From Bacillota bacterium (GTDB lineage Bacteria; Bacillota; Clostridia; Christensenellales; Aristaeellaceae): DNA of 64,000 bases. A program made the position numbers and the translations under genes. Numbering within the stretch: the stretch's first letter is position 1; each line of letters begins with the position of its first letter. The DNA lies in NCBI GenBank assembly GCA_023425025.1, contig JAFADG010000027.1:62001-126000 (forward strand), read 5' to 3'. The notes beneath the pieces were generated by a model that worked only from the letters and a program-made list of their open reading frames with translations, was not told the DNA's origin and did not search any database. Below are positions 25,414 to 33,957 of the stretch, one piece after another.

Positions 25414-26298
25414 ATGGCGCGCCGCGCATCTATCCGCTTTTTCGGTTTCATGCTCTTGATCACCCTGCTGCTTGCGCTGCCGCTTTCCGGCACGGCGGCG
25501 CCCCGATATCCTACCAAAACCGATTTGCCGGTATCGGATAACGCCAATATCTTCCCGGAGCAAACCGTGTTTGACCTCAATACCTTCCACGATACGCTCA
25601 AAAACAAGACCGGCGTGAAGCTGTGGGTCGTCTCCGTCCATTTTCTGGATGGCATGAATGCATCCGATTTCGGCCGGGAAGTGTTCCGCCAATGGAACCT
25701 TTCAGAGGACGATTTGCTGATGCTCATTTCCGCGGGGGACGAGGAATGCGCAACCGTTGCCGGCCCGGGGCTTGCGAAGTTGTTTTCCCAGGATTCTCAG
25801 CAATTTTTGCTGAACTCCTATTTCCTCAATGACTTCCAGAACGAAAGATACGATACGGCTTTCAGGCAGTATATTCCGCAGCTGGCTACCGCCCTTGGCA
25901 AGCAGTACGGCGTAACCGTTTCCATGGCCAACCTGTTCGGCATCCCCGCCGCGGCCCCTACGCCCGTGCCAACCGTCGTGCCCCCCAGCAAGGAGGAAAG
26001 CGGCGACGGGGATATCAGCAATGATTGGATGGAATACCTGCCGGGCGGCAGCAAATTCTTTGCGAAGTGGGATCAGGCCGAAAACACCCCCGCCCCCAAC
26101 AACTACTTCAGAGAAGAAAAATCCTCCGGCTTCAGCCTGGGCTCTCTGTTTGTACTGTTCCTCCTGTTCTCGCTGATCTTCGGCTCGAAAAAGCGCAGGC
26201 TCGGCAGGCGGGCCGGCTGCTGCGGCTGCGGCCCCCTGGGCTGGCTGATCGCCGGACTTGGCATGGGTGAAATCGTCAGAAACCGGCGCCGCTGGTAA
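25414..26298 (+). CDS. TPM-domain (YgcG-like) membrane protein
   Basis: 294 residues. Signal peptide FFGFMLLITLLLALPLSGTA, then a TPM domain (about 30-165; VSDNANIFPEQTVFDLNTF, GVKLWVVSVHFLDG, DDLLMLISAGDEE), a Pro/Thr-rich linker, a membrane helix (SLGSLFVLFLLFSLIFG) and a short basic tail with CCGCG. The TPM domain thus faces outside. TPM proteins are repeatedly coupled to LemA, probably in envelope maintenance. The ATG at 25414 follows AAAGGAG. It closes the four-gene operon; the orphan response regulator starts 106 bp later on the same strand. Confidence 0.87.
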   Translation: MARRASIRFFGFMLLITLLLALPLSGTAAPRYPTKTDLPVSDNANIFPEQTVFDLNTFHDTLKNKTGVKLWVVSVHFLDGMNASDFGREVFRQWNLSEDDLLMLISAGDEECATVAGPGLAKLFSQDSQQFLLNSYFLNDFQNERYDTAFRQYIPQLATALGKQYGVTVSMANLFGIPAAAPTPVPTVVPPSKEESGDGDISNDWMEYLPGGSKFFAKWDQAENTPAPNNYFREEKSSGFSLGSLFVLFLLFSLIFGSKKRRLGRRAGCCGCGPLGWLIAGLGMGEIVRNRRRW

Positions 26299-26324
26299 AC
26301 CGGCTTCCGGATAGCACAAAAATC

Positions 26325-26341
26325 TTAACAATTTGTTTACA
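26325..26341 (+). promoter_or_regulatory. PhoP-box-like tandem hexamers
   Basis: TTAACA (26325-26330), 5 bp, TTTACA (26336-26341): the TTAACA-type hexamers repeated every 11 bp that PhoP/OmpR-type regulators bind in Firmicutes. Located 64 bp before the response-regulator gene, so autoregulation is possible. Confidence 0.4.
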
Positions 26342-26404
26342 GTTTCAAAGCGTATACGGCATGAATTCCCATCATTGGTTCGTTGCATACATGAGGTGAA
26401 ATGC

Positions 26405-27049
26405 ATGGCTGAAGTGCTCATCATCGAAAAAGATGGACAATTGTCCAGACAGATGGTGCAAGTATTGACCCAGGCGGGTCACGGATGCTGGGCGGTGGAA
26501 AGCCCGGCGCAAGCGGGAGAGTATTTGCAGGCGTTGGGCAGCGGCTTGGTGATCATGAATGCCCGTCTTCCCTGGACGGACAGCCATCTTTTCCTGGCCA
26601 GCTTATCCAGGCGCAGATGTCCTGTTATATTCATCACCCGCGAATCGGATACGAAGGATCACCTTCAGGCGCTGTATGCCGGACCGAGCAGGGTGCTGGT
26701 AAGGCCCTTTGACGGGGAAACCCTTCTTATGCAGGTGGATGACCTGCTGAAGGAGGCGGAGAGCCGGCTGACATTGGGCAGCCTGGAAATCAACCTGGAA
26801 GACAAGGCTGTTCTCCTGGAAGGGGAGCCGCTGAATCTCACCGCCCAGGAATTCGCCCTTTTGCAGGCTTTAATGGAAAATCCGGATACAGCATTGTCCA
26901 GGGAACATTTGCTGCGCACGGCCTGGGGCTATCAGGGCATTGGCGAAACGCGCACGGTGGATGTGCACGTGCAGCGGCTGCGCAAGAAATTGGGCGGCGA
27001 CCGGATCGAAACCGTGTATAAACTTGGCTACCGGCTCAAAATGGCGTAA
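26405..27049 (+). CDS. OmpR/PhoB-type response regulator with degenerate receiver
   Basis: 214 residues. The receiver (1-115) keeps its fold, but the phospho-acceptor position is Asn (N52 in LVIMNARLP instead of D) and the conserved Lys is Arg (R100 in VLVRPFD). The C-terminal winged helix (about 120-214) is intact: LTAQEFALLQALMENPDTALSREHLLRTAWG and RTVDVHVQRLRKKLG. It should therefore bind DNA without phosphorylation, like other atypical regulators. No histidine kinase gene is nearby. The ATG at 26405 follows GAGGTGA. Candidate sites are the TTAACA-N5-TTTACA tandem at its own promoter and the 11-bp repeats before xpaC. Confidence 0.92.
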   Translation: MAEVLIIEKDGQLSRQMVQVLTQAGHGCWAVESPAQAGEYLQALGSGLVIMNARLPWTDSHLFLASLSRRRCPVIFITRESDTKDHLQALYAGPSRVLVRPFDGETLLMQVDDLLKEAESRLTLGSLEINLEDKAVLLEGEPLNLTAQEFALLQALMENPDTALSREHLLRTAWGYQGIGETRTVDVHVQRLRKKLGGDRIETVYKLGYRLKMA

Positions 27050-27076
27050 CCTTTACACAAACGAAAAACAGCATAT

Positions 27077-27120
27077 AAAGCAAAGCCGCCTGCGGGAAAA
27101 ACGCAGGCGGCTTTGCTTTA
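27077..27120. terminator. Bidirectional terminator
   Basis: A perfect 18-bp stem (27077-27094 with 27102-27119) with loop GGAAAAA separates the response regulator from the convergent VanY-like gene. Confidence 0.92.
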
Positions 27121-27142
27121 TCCGTACTCGCAAGTTTGACGA

Positions 27143-28270
27143 TCAGTAGAAGAACGCCGTGATCAGGCCGCCCATGTTATCCAGGGAGGCAAGGTGGTTC
27201 ATCGCGGCCAGAGGCACATCATAATCCACGGTGGCGCTGTCGCCCACCTGGGTGCGGAAGATTTCATACTTGAGCGTACCGTTTTCGTATACGGCCAGAT
27301 GGGGATGCTCAATCAGGTATTCCACATACTCTTCCAGGCAAAGGTCCAGCTGCTTCATTACGGCGGCGTGGGGTATGCCCACCCAGCGGTACAGGTTCAG
27401 CGTGATGGTGACGCCTGTTTTGTATGACTTGTCGATCCAGGAAGGGTTGGGGAAATCCTTCGTCGGGAAGCGGAAGGCAAAGCCGTACTTCCAGCAGTTT
27501 TCCGTAACCCACTTGCCCTGGTCGGAACCCTGGAAGGAAAGCTTGTTGGGATTGGGATACAGACCCATCTCGAAAGCGAAGCCGCTTTGGTATTCGCTGG
27601 TGCCAGGTTCGTTTACACTCTTTTTTGTTTGCTCAATCAGGGTATCGCCGCTGTATTTATCTTCCAGCTTGGCCTTTGCAGCGTCAAACATTTCCTGCTG
27701 CCTTTGCATGGTGCGCAAGCCTGCGCTTACAAAAATATCCTTCAGGCCGGCTGTTGCCGCATCATTGAGCATCGCTTCAATAGCATCGATGGCGGGCCGG
27801 AACAGCATGACATCCTTATCTGCCACCGCTACGCGCCTGTCAGTGGCCACCATAACGCTCTGCGCCCCATCCACAAAGTAATCATCGGGCAGCTTGTGCC
27901 AGGCATTTACCAGCAGCATGCCGCCTTGCAAAAGCGTTGCCCGATCGGCGCTTATGCGCTGGGTATTCTCCAGGCCAAAGGCGCTCACATCAATGATGTC
28001 CCAGCCTTCCTTCTTGGCGGCGGGCCAAGCCACGTTCTGCCCTTTTTGCATCGCGCTTTGATACTCCGCGACCTCGGCCGCGTGCTTCTGCTCCCGCTCC
28101 TGGTTGATTGCCAGCGTGTCCTTTTTTTTCTGATCCAGCGCATGCGCTTCAAACCTGTTCAGGCCATAGAAAATCCCGGCGCAGACAGCGGCGCCTACCG
28201 CAAGGAGGATCGCCCCGCGGATCAGTGTACGGATAGGATCCGTTTTTCTTTTGCTTTTGGTTCTGCTCAT
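27143..28270 (-). CDS. VanY/M15-like protein lacking the zinc-binding residues
   Basis: 375 residues. A basic start and one membrane anchor (GAILLAVGAAVCAGIFYGL) are followed by a coiled-coil-like stretch and a domain with the shape of D-Ala-D-Ala carboxypeptidase VanY: SAGLRTMQRQQEMFD, PGTSEYQSGFAFEMG, WKYGFAFRFP, WVGIPHAAVM. The catalytic residues are changed. The first zinc His is Tyr227 (SEYQ for SEHQ), the Asp is Glu234, and the E-x-W-H block reads TLNL. A normal M15 peptidase reaction is therefore unlikely; it may bind cell wall or be a scaffold. The start at 28270 has AGAGG 9 nt upstream; the ATG at 28279 abuts that site. Confidence 0.8.
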   Translation of the reverse strand: MSRTKSKRKTDPIRTLIRGAILLAVGAAVCAGIFYGLNRFEAHALDQKKKDTLAINQEREQKHAAEVAEYQSAMQKGQNVAWPAAKKEGWDIIDVSAFGLENTQRISADRATLLQGGMLLVNAWHKLPDDYFVDGAQSVMVATDRRVAVADKDVMLFRPAIDAIEAMLNDAATAGLKDIFVSAGLRTMQRQQEMFDAAKAKLEDKYSGDTLIEQTKKSVNEPGTSEYQSGFAFEMGLYPNPNKLSFQGSDQGKWVTENCWKYGFAFRFPTKDFPNPSWIDKSYKTGVTITLNLYRWVGIPHAAVMKQLDLCLEEYVEYLIEHPHLAVYENGTLKYEIFRTQVGDSATVDYDVPLAAMNHLASLDNMGGLITAFFY

Positions 28271-28312
28271 GCTTATCATCCTCTTCTTCCCAGGGATAGA
28301 TTACCCCATAGG

Positions 28313-28330
28313 ACATGCATCTATGCATGT
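28313..28330. repeat. Inverted repeat upstream of the VanY-like gene
   Basis: ACATGCAT-CT-ATGCATGT: 8-bp perfect arms, 43 bp before the start codon, in the 339-bp divergent region 28271-28609. A possible operator. The remainder of this region holds only the ABC promoter at 28549. Confidence 0.4.
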
Positions 28331-28548
28331 ATATAAACGAATGGCTGTTACATTTCCTTGCACGGCCAGGCCCTGGGGACTCAAACCGGCACGGGTATTA
28401 CACAAACATTCGACCCGGCCCTTGAAAAATCCTTCTTTTTTACGACAACCGGCTGTGCGCGGCACGCTTTTTACCACTATGCTCTTGTATTTTCAGACGT
28501 CCTATCGCTGTTTTGAAATGGAAAAACGATGCTCTGCATGTGAAACCG

Positions 28549-28577
28549 TTGACAATGATCTTCTTTTCCCATAGCAT
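28549..28577 (+). promoter_or_regulatory. Promoter of the ABC exporter genes
   Basis: TTGACA (28549-28554), 17 bp, TAGCAT (28572-28577). Confidence 0.65.
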
Positions 28578-28609
28578 ATATTCCTGTAAAAAGGAAAAGG
28601 AGCAAAGCT

Positions 28610-29320
28610 ATGCTGTCGATTTGCAATGTCACGAAAAAGTATGGCAAGACGGTGGCCAACAACGATATCAGCTTTGAGGTGGGGGATGGCCAAATCGCCG
28701 TGCTGCTGGGCCCCAACGGGGCGGGCAAATCCACCATGATCAAATGCATCGCCAGCCTGTTGCGCTACGAGGGGGAAATTACGGTCAACCAGCATCCCAA
28801 CAAATCGCTCGAGGCCAAGCGGCTGCTGGGCTATGTGCCGGAAATGCCGGCCATCTATGATCTTTTGACCGTGAAGGAGCACCTGGAGCTGATGGCCAGG
28901 GCTTACCGTTTGAGCGATTGGGAAGCGGATGCACAGAAGCTGCTGGACCGGCTGGAGCTTGCCGACAAGCAGGATAAGCTGGGCCGGGAATTATCCAAGG
29001 GCATGCAGCAAAAGATGAGCATCGCCTGTGCGCTTGTTACAAGACCCAAGGTGATCATTTTTGATGAACCGCTGGTGGGCCTGGATCCCCACGCCATCAA
29101 GGAGCTAAAGGTGATTTTTCGGGAACTGAAGGATCAGGGCGCATCGGTGCTCATCAGCACCCACATGCTGGAGAGCGTGGAGGACAACTGGGATGTGGCC
29201 CATATCATGATAAACGGGTCCTTCGCCGCCACCAAGGAAAACCTGGGCCATACAGAGGGCGAAAAGTCCCTTGCGGAGTTGTTCTTTGATATCACGGAGG
29301 GGGGAGGCCCAAAGGCATGA
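28610..29320 (+). CDS. ABC transporter ATP-binding protein
   Basis: 236 residues, one nucleotide-binding domain: Walker A GPNGAGKST, signature LSKGMQQKMS (a common variant of LSGGQ), Walker B PKVIIFDEPLVGLD and switch His in STH. It belongs to the exporter type of ATPase, like CcmA/YtrB proteins. It powers the membrane protein encoded by the next gene, which overlaps its stop codon by 4 bp (ATGA). The ATG at 28610 follows AAAAGGAG. The substrate is not known. Confidence 0.94.
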   Translation: MLSICNVTKKYGKTVANNDISFEVGDGQIAVLLGPNGAGKSTMIKCIASLLRYEGEITVNQHPNKSLEAKRLLGYVPEMPAIYDLLTVKEHLELMARAYRLSDWEADAQKLLDRLELADKQDKLGRELSKGMQQKMSIACALVTRPKVIIFDEPLVGLDPHAIKELKVIFRELKDQGASVLISTHMLESVEDNWDVAHIMINGSFAATKENLGHTEGEKSLAELFFDITEGGGPKA

Positions 29321-30885
29321 AGGCATTGCCCTACCTGTTTATCACCACGCTGAAAAACAGAATCGTCTCCTTCTTTCAAAAGCCCGCCAACTGGATCGCC
29401 GCCCTTGTGATGGCGGCGCTGCTGGGCTTTGTGGTTTTCGCCGGCGGACAGGGGCGTCGCGTGGAAACAAGGCCTATTGAGGAACTGTACGCCATCGTTT
29501 CGATCCTGTTTATCGCCATGTTTGCCCTGATCGCCTACAGGGGCGTTCACAAGGGCACCACGCTGTTTTCCCTGGCGGATATCCACCTGCTGTTTCCCGC
29601 CCCCATACAGGCCCAAAGAATATTGCTGTACGGGCTGGTCAAGCAAATGGGGACATCGCTGACGGTTGGATTTTTCCTGTTGTTCCAGTATGCCTGGGTG
29701 CACCAGCAGTACGGGGTCCCCATGACCTTTCTGCTGCTGACGCTGCTGGGCTACGGCCTGACGCTGTTCCTGGGCCAGTTGACCGCCATGACGCTCTACA
29801 GCATGACGCACATGCACGACGGCAAAAGAAAAGCCGCCAAGCTTGGGCTGCTCATCCTCTGCGGCCTGGGGGCCATCTATGTGCTGCTGCCCGTTCTTTC
29901 AAACCCCTCCGACTGGGCGGGCATTGGCGCGCGGCAGCTGGCCGGCCTGCCCATGCTCCTGTTCCCCATAGGCGGCTGGATGCGCGCGCTGGTGCAGGGG
30001 CTTTGGCAGGGCGTGTGGATGCAGGCGTTGTGGGCGCTTGGCATTAGCATCACCTACGCCGCCATTTGCATCGCGCTGCTTGGCAAAAAGCAGACGGACT
30101 TTTATGAGGATGTCCTCAAGTCTACCGAGACGATCCATCAAGCCCTTGCCTTCAAGCGGGAGGGCAAAATGCAGGAGGTCCTGCCGGAAAACATCAAGCT
30201 TGGCAAGTTAGGCCTGAACAAGGGCCAGGGCGCTTCCGTGCTGTATTACAAGCACCGGCTGGAAAGCCGCCGGGCAAGGCGTTTTTTGCTGGATACCCTG
30301 ACCCTGATCATGCTTTTATCCTCGCTGGTATTTGCGTTCATCATGCGGGAACAGGGCCTTGCCGCGGCCTTTTCCTTTGCCACCTATATGCAGCTGTTCT
30401 CCATCGCCTCCGGCCGCTGGGTCAAGGAGCTTACCCGGCCCTATATCTACCTGATGCCCGAAACCTCCTTCCGCAAGCTTCTGCACTGCCTGCGGGAATC
30501 CATGCTGGGCTATGTGCTGGAGGCCGTTCTGCTGATGGTGCCCATGGGGCTGATATTACGGCTCGCCCCGTTGGAAATCGCCCTGGGTATCATCGCCCGC
30601 ATCAGCTTCTCGCTGTTGTTTGTCGCCGGCAATCTGCTGCTGGAAAAGCTTTTTGCGGGCATGAAGCTCAAGGCGCTGCTGATCATGCTCTATTTCCTGA
30701 CCATGCTGCTGCTGGTTTCACCGGGGGCAGTGCTGGCCATTGTGCTGGTGAGCAATAAAATCCTGCTCCTGTCCGCCGCCGTTACGGCGCTGTCGGTTTT
30801 GACGGTGATGAACCTGGTCCTCTCCCCGCTGATCCTGTTCCTGTGCAGAAACGTATTGGATAACCCCGAATGGGGCGACAGTTGA
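29317..30885 (+). CDS. ABC exporter membrane subunit (large, about 12-helix type)
   Basis: 522 residues with many hydrophobic segments (for example WIAALVMAALLGFVVF, LFIAMFALIAYRGV, FLLFQYAWV, LYFLTMLLLVSPGAVLAIVLV). It resembles the putative ABC exporter family of Firmicutes with two membrane halves joined by a cytoplasmic stretch at about residues 260-320. There is no ATPase motif. The ATG overlaps the ATPase stop codon, so the two are translationally coupled and form one transporter. Substrate unknown. Confidence 0.82.
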   Translation: MKALPYLFITTLKNRIVSFFQKPANWIAALVMAALLGFVVFAGGQGRRVETRPIEELYAIVSILFIAMFALIAYRGVHKGTTLFSLADIHLLFPAPIQAQRILLYGLVKQMGTSLTVGFFLLFQYAWVHQQYGVPMTFLLLTLLGYGLTLFLGQLTAMTLYSMTHMHDGKRKAAKLGLLILCGLGAIYVLLPVLSNPSDWAGIGARQLAGLPMLLFPIGGWMRALVQGLWQGVWMQALWALGISITYAAICIALLGKKQTDFYEDVLKSTETIHQALAFKREGKMQEVLPENIKLGKLGLNKGQGASVLYYKHRLESRRARRFLLDTLTLIMLLSSLVFAFIMREQGLAAAFSFATYMQLFSIASGRWVKELTRPYIYLMPETSFRKLLHCLRESMLGYVLEAVLLMVPMGLILRLAPLEIALGIIARISFSLLFVAGNLLLEKLFAGMKLKALLIMLYFLTMLLLVSPGAVLAIVLVSNKILLLSAAVTALSVLTVMNLVLSPLILFLCRNVLDNPEWGDS

Positions 30886-30912
30886 TTTCATAACGTTTGG
30901 CAAAGCGCCCTT

Positions 30913-31830
30913 TCAGACATGGATCTTTTCTGCAAGCCAGGCCGCCAGGTCGTCAAACACCTCCTGGCGGTTTGTTTCATTGAACACTTCATGCCGGGCG
31001 CCGGGATACAGCCTGACCGTGATGTCCTTCATCCCTGCGCTTTTATACTTTTCCGCTACCATTTTCATGCCCGCGCCGCTCTTGCCTACCGGGTCCCGCT
31101 CCCCTGACAAAAAGAGCATGGGCAGCGCTTTATCTTGAGCCCCTTCCGGGCGGGTCAGCCTTTTCATGCCTGTAAACAGGTCATGATAGCCTTTAGCCGT
31201 AAACACAAAGCCGCACATGGGATCATCCACATATGCTTTCACCAGCGCGGCATCCCGGCTGAGCCAGTCAAAGGGCGTTTGGGCGGGCGCAAAGGGCTTG
31301 TTGTTGGACGAAAAGGCCAGCGTATCCACGATCTTTGCAGGGTATTTCCCCCGGCCCAATAGCATCAGCAATCTGGAAAGTATCAGCCCCAATTGCACCT
31401 GGAGGACAGCAAACGCGCCTGTCCCGGATATTACCGCCCCCCTGAGCCCTGCGCTTCGGGTTTGAAGATAGCAGCGCGCCAAAAAGCTGCCCATGCTGTG
31501 GCCCAGCAGAAAGTACGGCACGCCGGGATACTCTTTCTGCGTCTGCTCACGAACCTGATGCATATCGTTAAGCAGCGCGTCCCAGCCGTTTTTTCCGGCG
31601 AAAAAGCCCTGCCGGGCGGCTTCTTCCCCGTGGCCCAAATGGTTGTGGCCAATAACCAGAAATCCCTTTTCCGCAAGGAAACTGGCCAGGCCGTCATACC
31701 TTGCAATATGCTCCGCCATGCCGTGGGTGAGCTGCAAAATGCCGCGGATTTCCTTCTCCGGCTGCCAGATGTACCTGTTCAGCGGTTCTCCGGTACCGGA
31801 AATAAAGGGAACCTTTTTGAATGCCGTCAT
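30913..31830 (-). CDS. Alpha/beta hydrolase (monoacylglycerol lipase/lysophospholipase-like)
   Basis: 305 residues of the Hydrolase_4 family. HGMAEHIARYDGLASFLAEKG is the oxyanion-hole region, GHSMGS holds the nucleophile Ser, FLSGERDPVG contains the Asp and PGARHEVFNE the His. No signal peptide, so cytosolic lipid or acyl-ester hydrolysis is likely. The start at 31830 is preceded by GGGAGGG; the frame is open further upstream but without a start supported by a ribosome-binding site. It is divergent from apt. Confidence 0.9.
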   Translation of the reverse strand: MTAFKKVPFISGTGEPLNRYIWQPEKEIRGILQLTHGMAEHIARYDGLASFLAEKGFLVIGHNHLGHGEEAARQGFFAGKNGWDALLNDMHQVREQTQKEYPGVPYFLLGHSMGSFLARCYLQTRSAGLRGAVISGTGAFAVLQVQLGLILSRLLMLLGRGKYPAKIVDTLAFSSNNKPFAPAQTPFDWLSRDAALVKAYVDDPMCGFVFTAKGYHDLFTGMKRLTRPEGAQDKALPMLFLSGERDPVGKSGAGMKMVAEKYKSAGMKDITVRLYPGARHEVFNETNRQEVFDDLAAWLAEKIHV

Positions 31831-31867
31831 AAGAAACCCTCCCAACATTGAATTTGCCGTGCCGTCA

Positions 31868-31895
31868 TTGACAATTTGCCCGCATGTTTTATAAT
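31868..31895 (+). promoter_or_regulatory. apt promoter
   Basis: TTGACA (31868-31873), 16 bp, TATAAT (31890-31895). Confidence 0.8.
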
Positions 31896-31950
31896 GGACA
31901 TCGTGACAGGCTGACCAGACAGCCAATCGATTGTATTGGAGAGAAGCATC

Positions 31951-32508
31951 ATGCTGACCTATCCTATTGAAATCGCGGGGATCAAGCGCGAGCTGCCCAT
32001 TTGCCGTGTGAATGATTCCCTGTACATCGGCGCGTTCGTCATCTTCGGCGATGTACAGCTGACCATTGCGGCCGCAAAGGCGCTGCTGGCAAAGGCCCCG
32101 GAATACGACTACATGATCACCGCCGAATCCAAGGGCATCCCCCTGGTGTACGAAATGGCCCGGCAAAGCGGCCAGAACAAGTACCTGCTGGCCCGCAAGT
32201 CCGCCAAGCTGTACATGCGGGATGTGTTCTCCGTATCCGTAAAATCCATTACTACCAGCAACGTGCAGCAGCTTTTCCTGGATGCCGACGACGCCGCCCT
32301 CATCAAGGGAAAAAAGGTGCTGGTGGTGGACGACGTCATCTCCACCGGCCAGTCGCTGTACGCGGTAGAGGAGTTGGTGCGCGCCGCCGGCGGCATCATT
32401 GCCGGGCGCATGGCCATACTGGCGGAAGGCGTTGCCCGCAAGCGGGACGACATCACTTACCTGGAGCCGCTGCCCCTTTTCAAGGCCGACGGCAGCATTT
32501 TGGAATGA
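31951..32508 (+). CDS. Adenine phosphoribosyltransferase-like protein
   Basis: 185 residues, type I phosphoribosyltransferase fold. The PRPP-binding loop is VLVVDDVISTGQS, and the hood and dimer region ITAESKGIPLVYEMAR resembles Apt. It would salvage adenine with PRPP to AMP; some relatives with this length are regulators or act on xanthine, so the base specificity is inferred. The ATG at 31951 has GGAGAG upstream; an earlier in-frame TTG at 31936 lacks one. A terminator follows. Confidence 0.85.
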   Translation: MLTYPIEIAGIKRELPICRVNDSLYIGAFVIFGDVQLTIAAAKALLAKAPEYDYMITAESKGIPLVYEMARQSGQNKYLLARKSAKLYMRDVFSVSVKSITTSNVQQLFLDADDAALIKGKKVLVVDDVISTGQSLYAVEELVRAAGGIIAGRMAILAEGVARKRDDITYLEPLPLFKADGSILE

Positions 32509-32529
32509 TTCTTGCGTGGAACCTTTTGC

Positions 32530-32562
32530 GCCCCCGCGGCATAAGCTGCAGGGGTGTTTTTC
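32530..32562 (+). terminator. Terminator after apt
   Basis: CCCCCGCGGC-ATAA-GCTGCAGGGG forms a mismatched stem followed by TGTTTTT. Confidence 0.7.
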
Positions 32563-32599
32563 ATCATGGATTCCTTATGGAATTCTAATGAAACCCCCA

Positions 32600-32628
32600 T
32601 TGTACGCGCCGGCGCTTTTTTCTATAAT
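32600..32628 (+). promoter_or_regulatory. Promoter of the radical SAM gene
   Basis: TTGTAC (32600-32605), 17 bp, TATAAT (32623-32628); gives a leader of about 75 nt. Confidence 0.65.
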
Positions 32629-32709
32629 GAAGGCGTATGAATGCGCATGAGAGGAAATTTTTGCTGATTGCAGCGGCTGTAAAGCACATGATGGAGGATG
32701 ACCTGACCC

Positions 32710-33810
32710 ATGGAATCAAACCGGGATCTGGCGGCATATTTGAACAAAGGCGCGGAAAAGCTGATTGGGGATATCTTGCGGGCGACGTTGCGCAACCCCA
32801 AGGAGACGGCCTTCCTGCGCAAATTCCACAAGCATCAGGCATCCATGGAAAAGCGGCGGATGGAGCTGGAATCGTCAAGCCATCCCGCTCCCCTGTTTCT
32901 GATTGCCAGCATCACCGGAGCCTGCAACTTAACGTGCAAAGGCTGTTACGCCAGGGCCAACGGCCTTTGCGGAGAAGGCGCGAAGGAAGCCCCTTTGACC
33001 GCCCTGCAATGGGAGAACATTTTCCATCAGGCGGAGGAAATCGGCATCTCCTTTATCCTCCTGGCCGGCGGGGAACCCTTTTTGCGGCGGGATGTATTGC
33101 GCATGGCGGCGGCCCACGAGGGCATTCTTTTCCCCGTGTTCACCAACGGCACCATGATGGACAAAGAGGCCCTGGAACTGATGGATAAGCACAGGAATAT
33201 CGCCCCCGTCATCAGCCTGGAGGGCGGCGAAGCCGCTACCGACGGGCGCCGGGGCGAAGGGACGTACCGGCTTGTAAGCCGGGTCATGGAGGATCTGGCC
33301 GCCAAAAAGGTACTGTTTGGTGTTTCCCTGACCGTTACCACACAGAACATGGTGGAGGTCACCTCCCCCAGCTTCCTGCGGTCGCTGTATGACAAGGGCT
33401 GCCGGCTGGTGTTCTTTGTGGAATATGTACCGGCCGCGCCGGGGACGGAGCACCTTGCGCCTTCCGACGCCGAGCGTGCGATGCTGGAAAACGCCCAGGA
33501 CAGCCTGCGGGAGCGGTTTCCCGGCATGCTCTTTCTCTCTTTCCCGGGCGATGAAAAGCAAATGGGCGGCTGCCTGGCTGCCGGCCGCGGCTTTTTTCAC
33601 ATCAATCCCTACGGCGGGGCGGAACCTTGTCCCTTCTCGCCCTATTCCGATATCAGCCTGAAGGATCACACGCTGATGCAGGTACTGGAATCGCCCTTCT
33701 TTAGAAGCGTGCGGGAGCTGAACGCCAAGGAAACCGGGCACAAGGGCGGCTGCGCGCTGTTTGCCAAGGAGGCCCAGGTGAAAAGCCTTCTCTTTCCGGT
33801 GGGAATGTAA
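32710..33810 (+). CDS. Radical SAM protein
   Basis: 366 residues. The cluster motif CNLTCKGCYAR (Cys-x3-Cys-x2-Cys) at about residue 76 binds the [4Fe-4S] cluster that cleaves S-adenosylmethionine. LAGGEPFLR is the GGE SAM-binding motif. After the TIM-barrel part, GCLAAGRGFFHINPYGGAEPCPFSPYSDIS resembles the SPASM-like C-terminal signature with further Cys residues (CLAAG, CPF, and GGCALF near the end). It might modify a peptide or cofactor, but no precursor peptide gene is adjacent. The ATG at 32710 has GGAGG 12 nt upstream, a little far. Single-gene transcript. Confidence 0.88.
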   Translation: MESNRDLAAYLNKGAEKLIGDILRATLRNPKETAFLRKFHKHQASMEKRRMELESSSHPAPLFLIASITGACNLTCKGCYARANGLCGEGAKEAPLTALQWENIFHQAEEIGISFILLAGGEPFLRRDVLRMAAAHEGILFPVFTNGTMMDKEALELMDKHRNIAPVISLEGGEAATDGRRGEGTYRLVSRVMEDLAAKKVLFGVSLTVTTQNMVEVTSPSFLRSLYDKGCRLVFFVEYVPAAPGTEHLAPSDAERAMLENAQDSLRERFPGMLFLSFPGDEKQMGGCLAAGRGFFHINPYGGAEPCPFSPYSDISLKDHTLMQVLESPFFRSVRELNAKETGHKGGCALFAKEAQVKSLLFPVGM

Positions 33811-33886
33811 TCTGTTTTATTCTTTCGGCAGGAAAGCCGGTTCTTCCTTCCATGGCCCGCATCACCCCATGTGGTGCTTTACATAG

Positions 33887-33935
33887 AAAACCTGCGCGTC
33901 CTTCTGCCTTTTGGCCGGAGGACGCGCAGGTTTTT
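33887..33935. terminator. Bidirectional terminator
   Basis: AAAACCTGCGCGTCC pairs with GGACGCGCAGGTTTT (33887-33901 with 33920-33934). It ends the radical SAM gene and the atp operon. Confidence 0.9.
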
Positions 33936-33957
33936 GGGGCAGCGCCAAAGGCATATT

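Noticed and set aside
32637..32709. Small frame beginning MNAHERKFLL before the radical SAM gene, considered as a precursor peptide
   Set aside because: It has no ribosome site, overlaps the real start in another frame and lacks the Cys or Gly patterns of known radical SAM peptide substrates.
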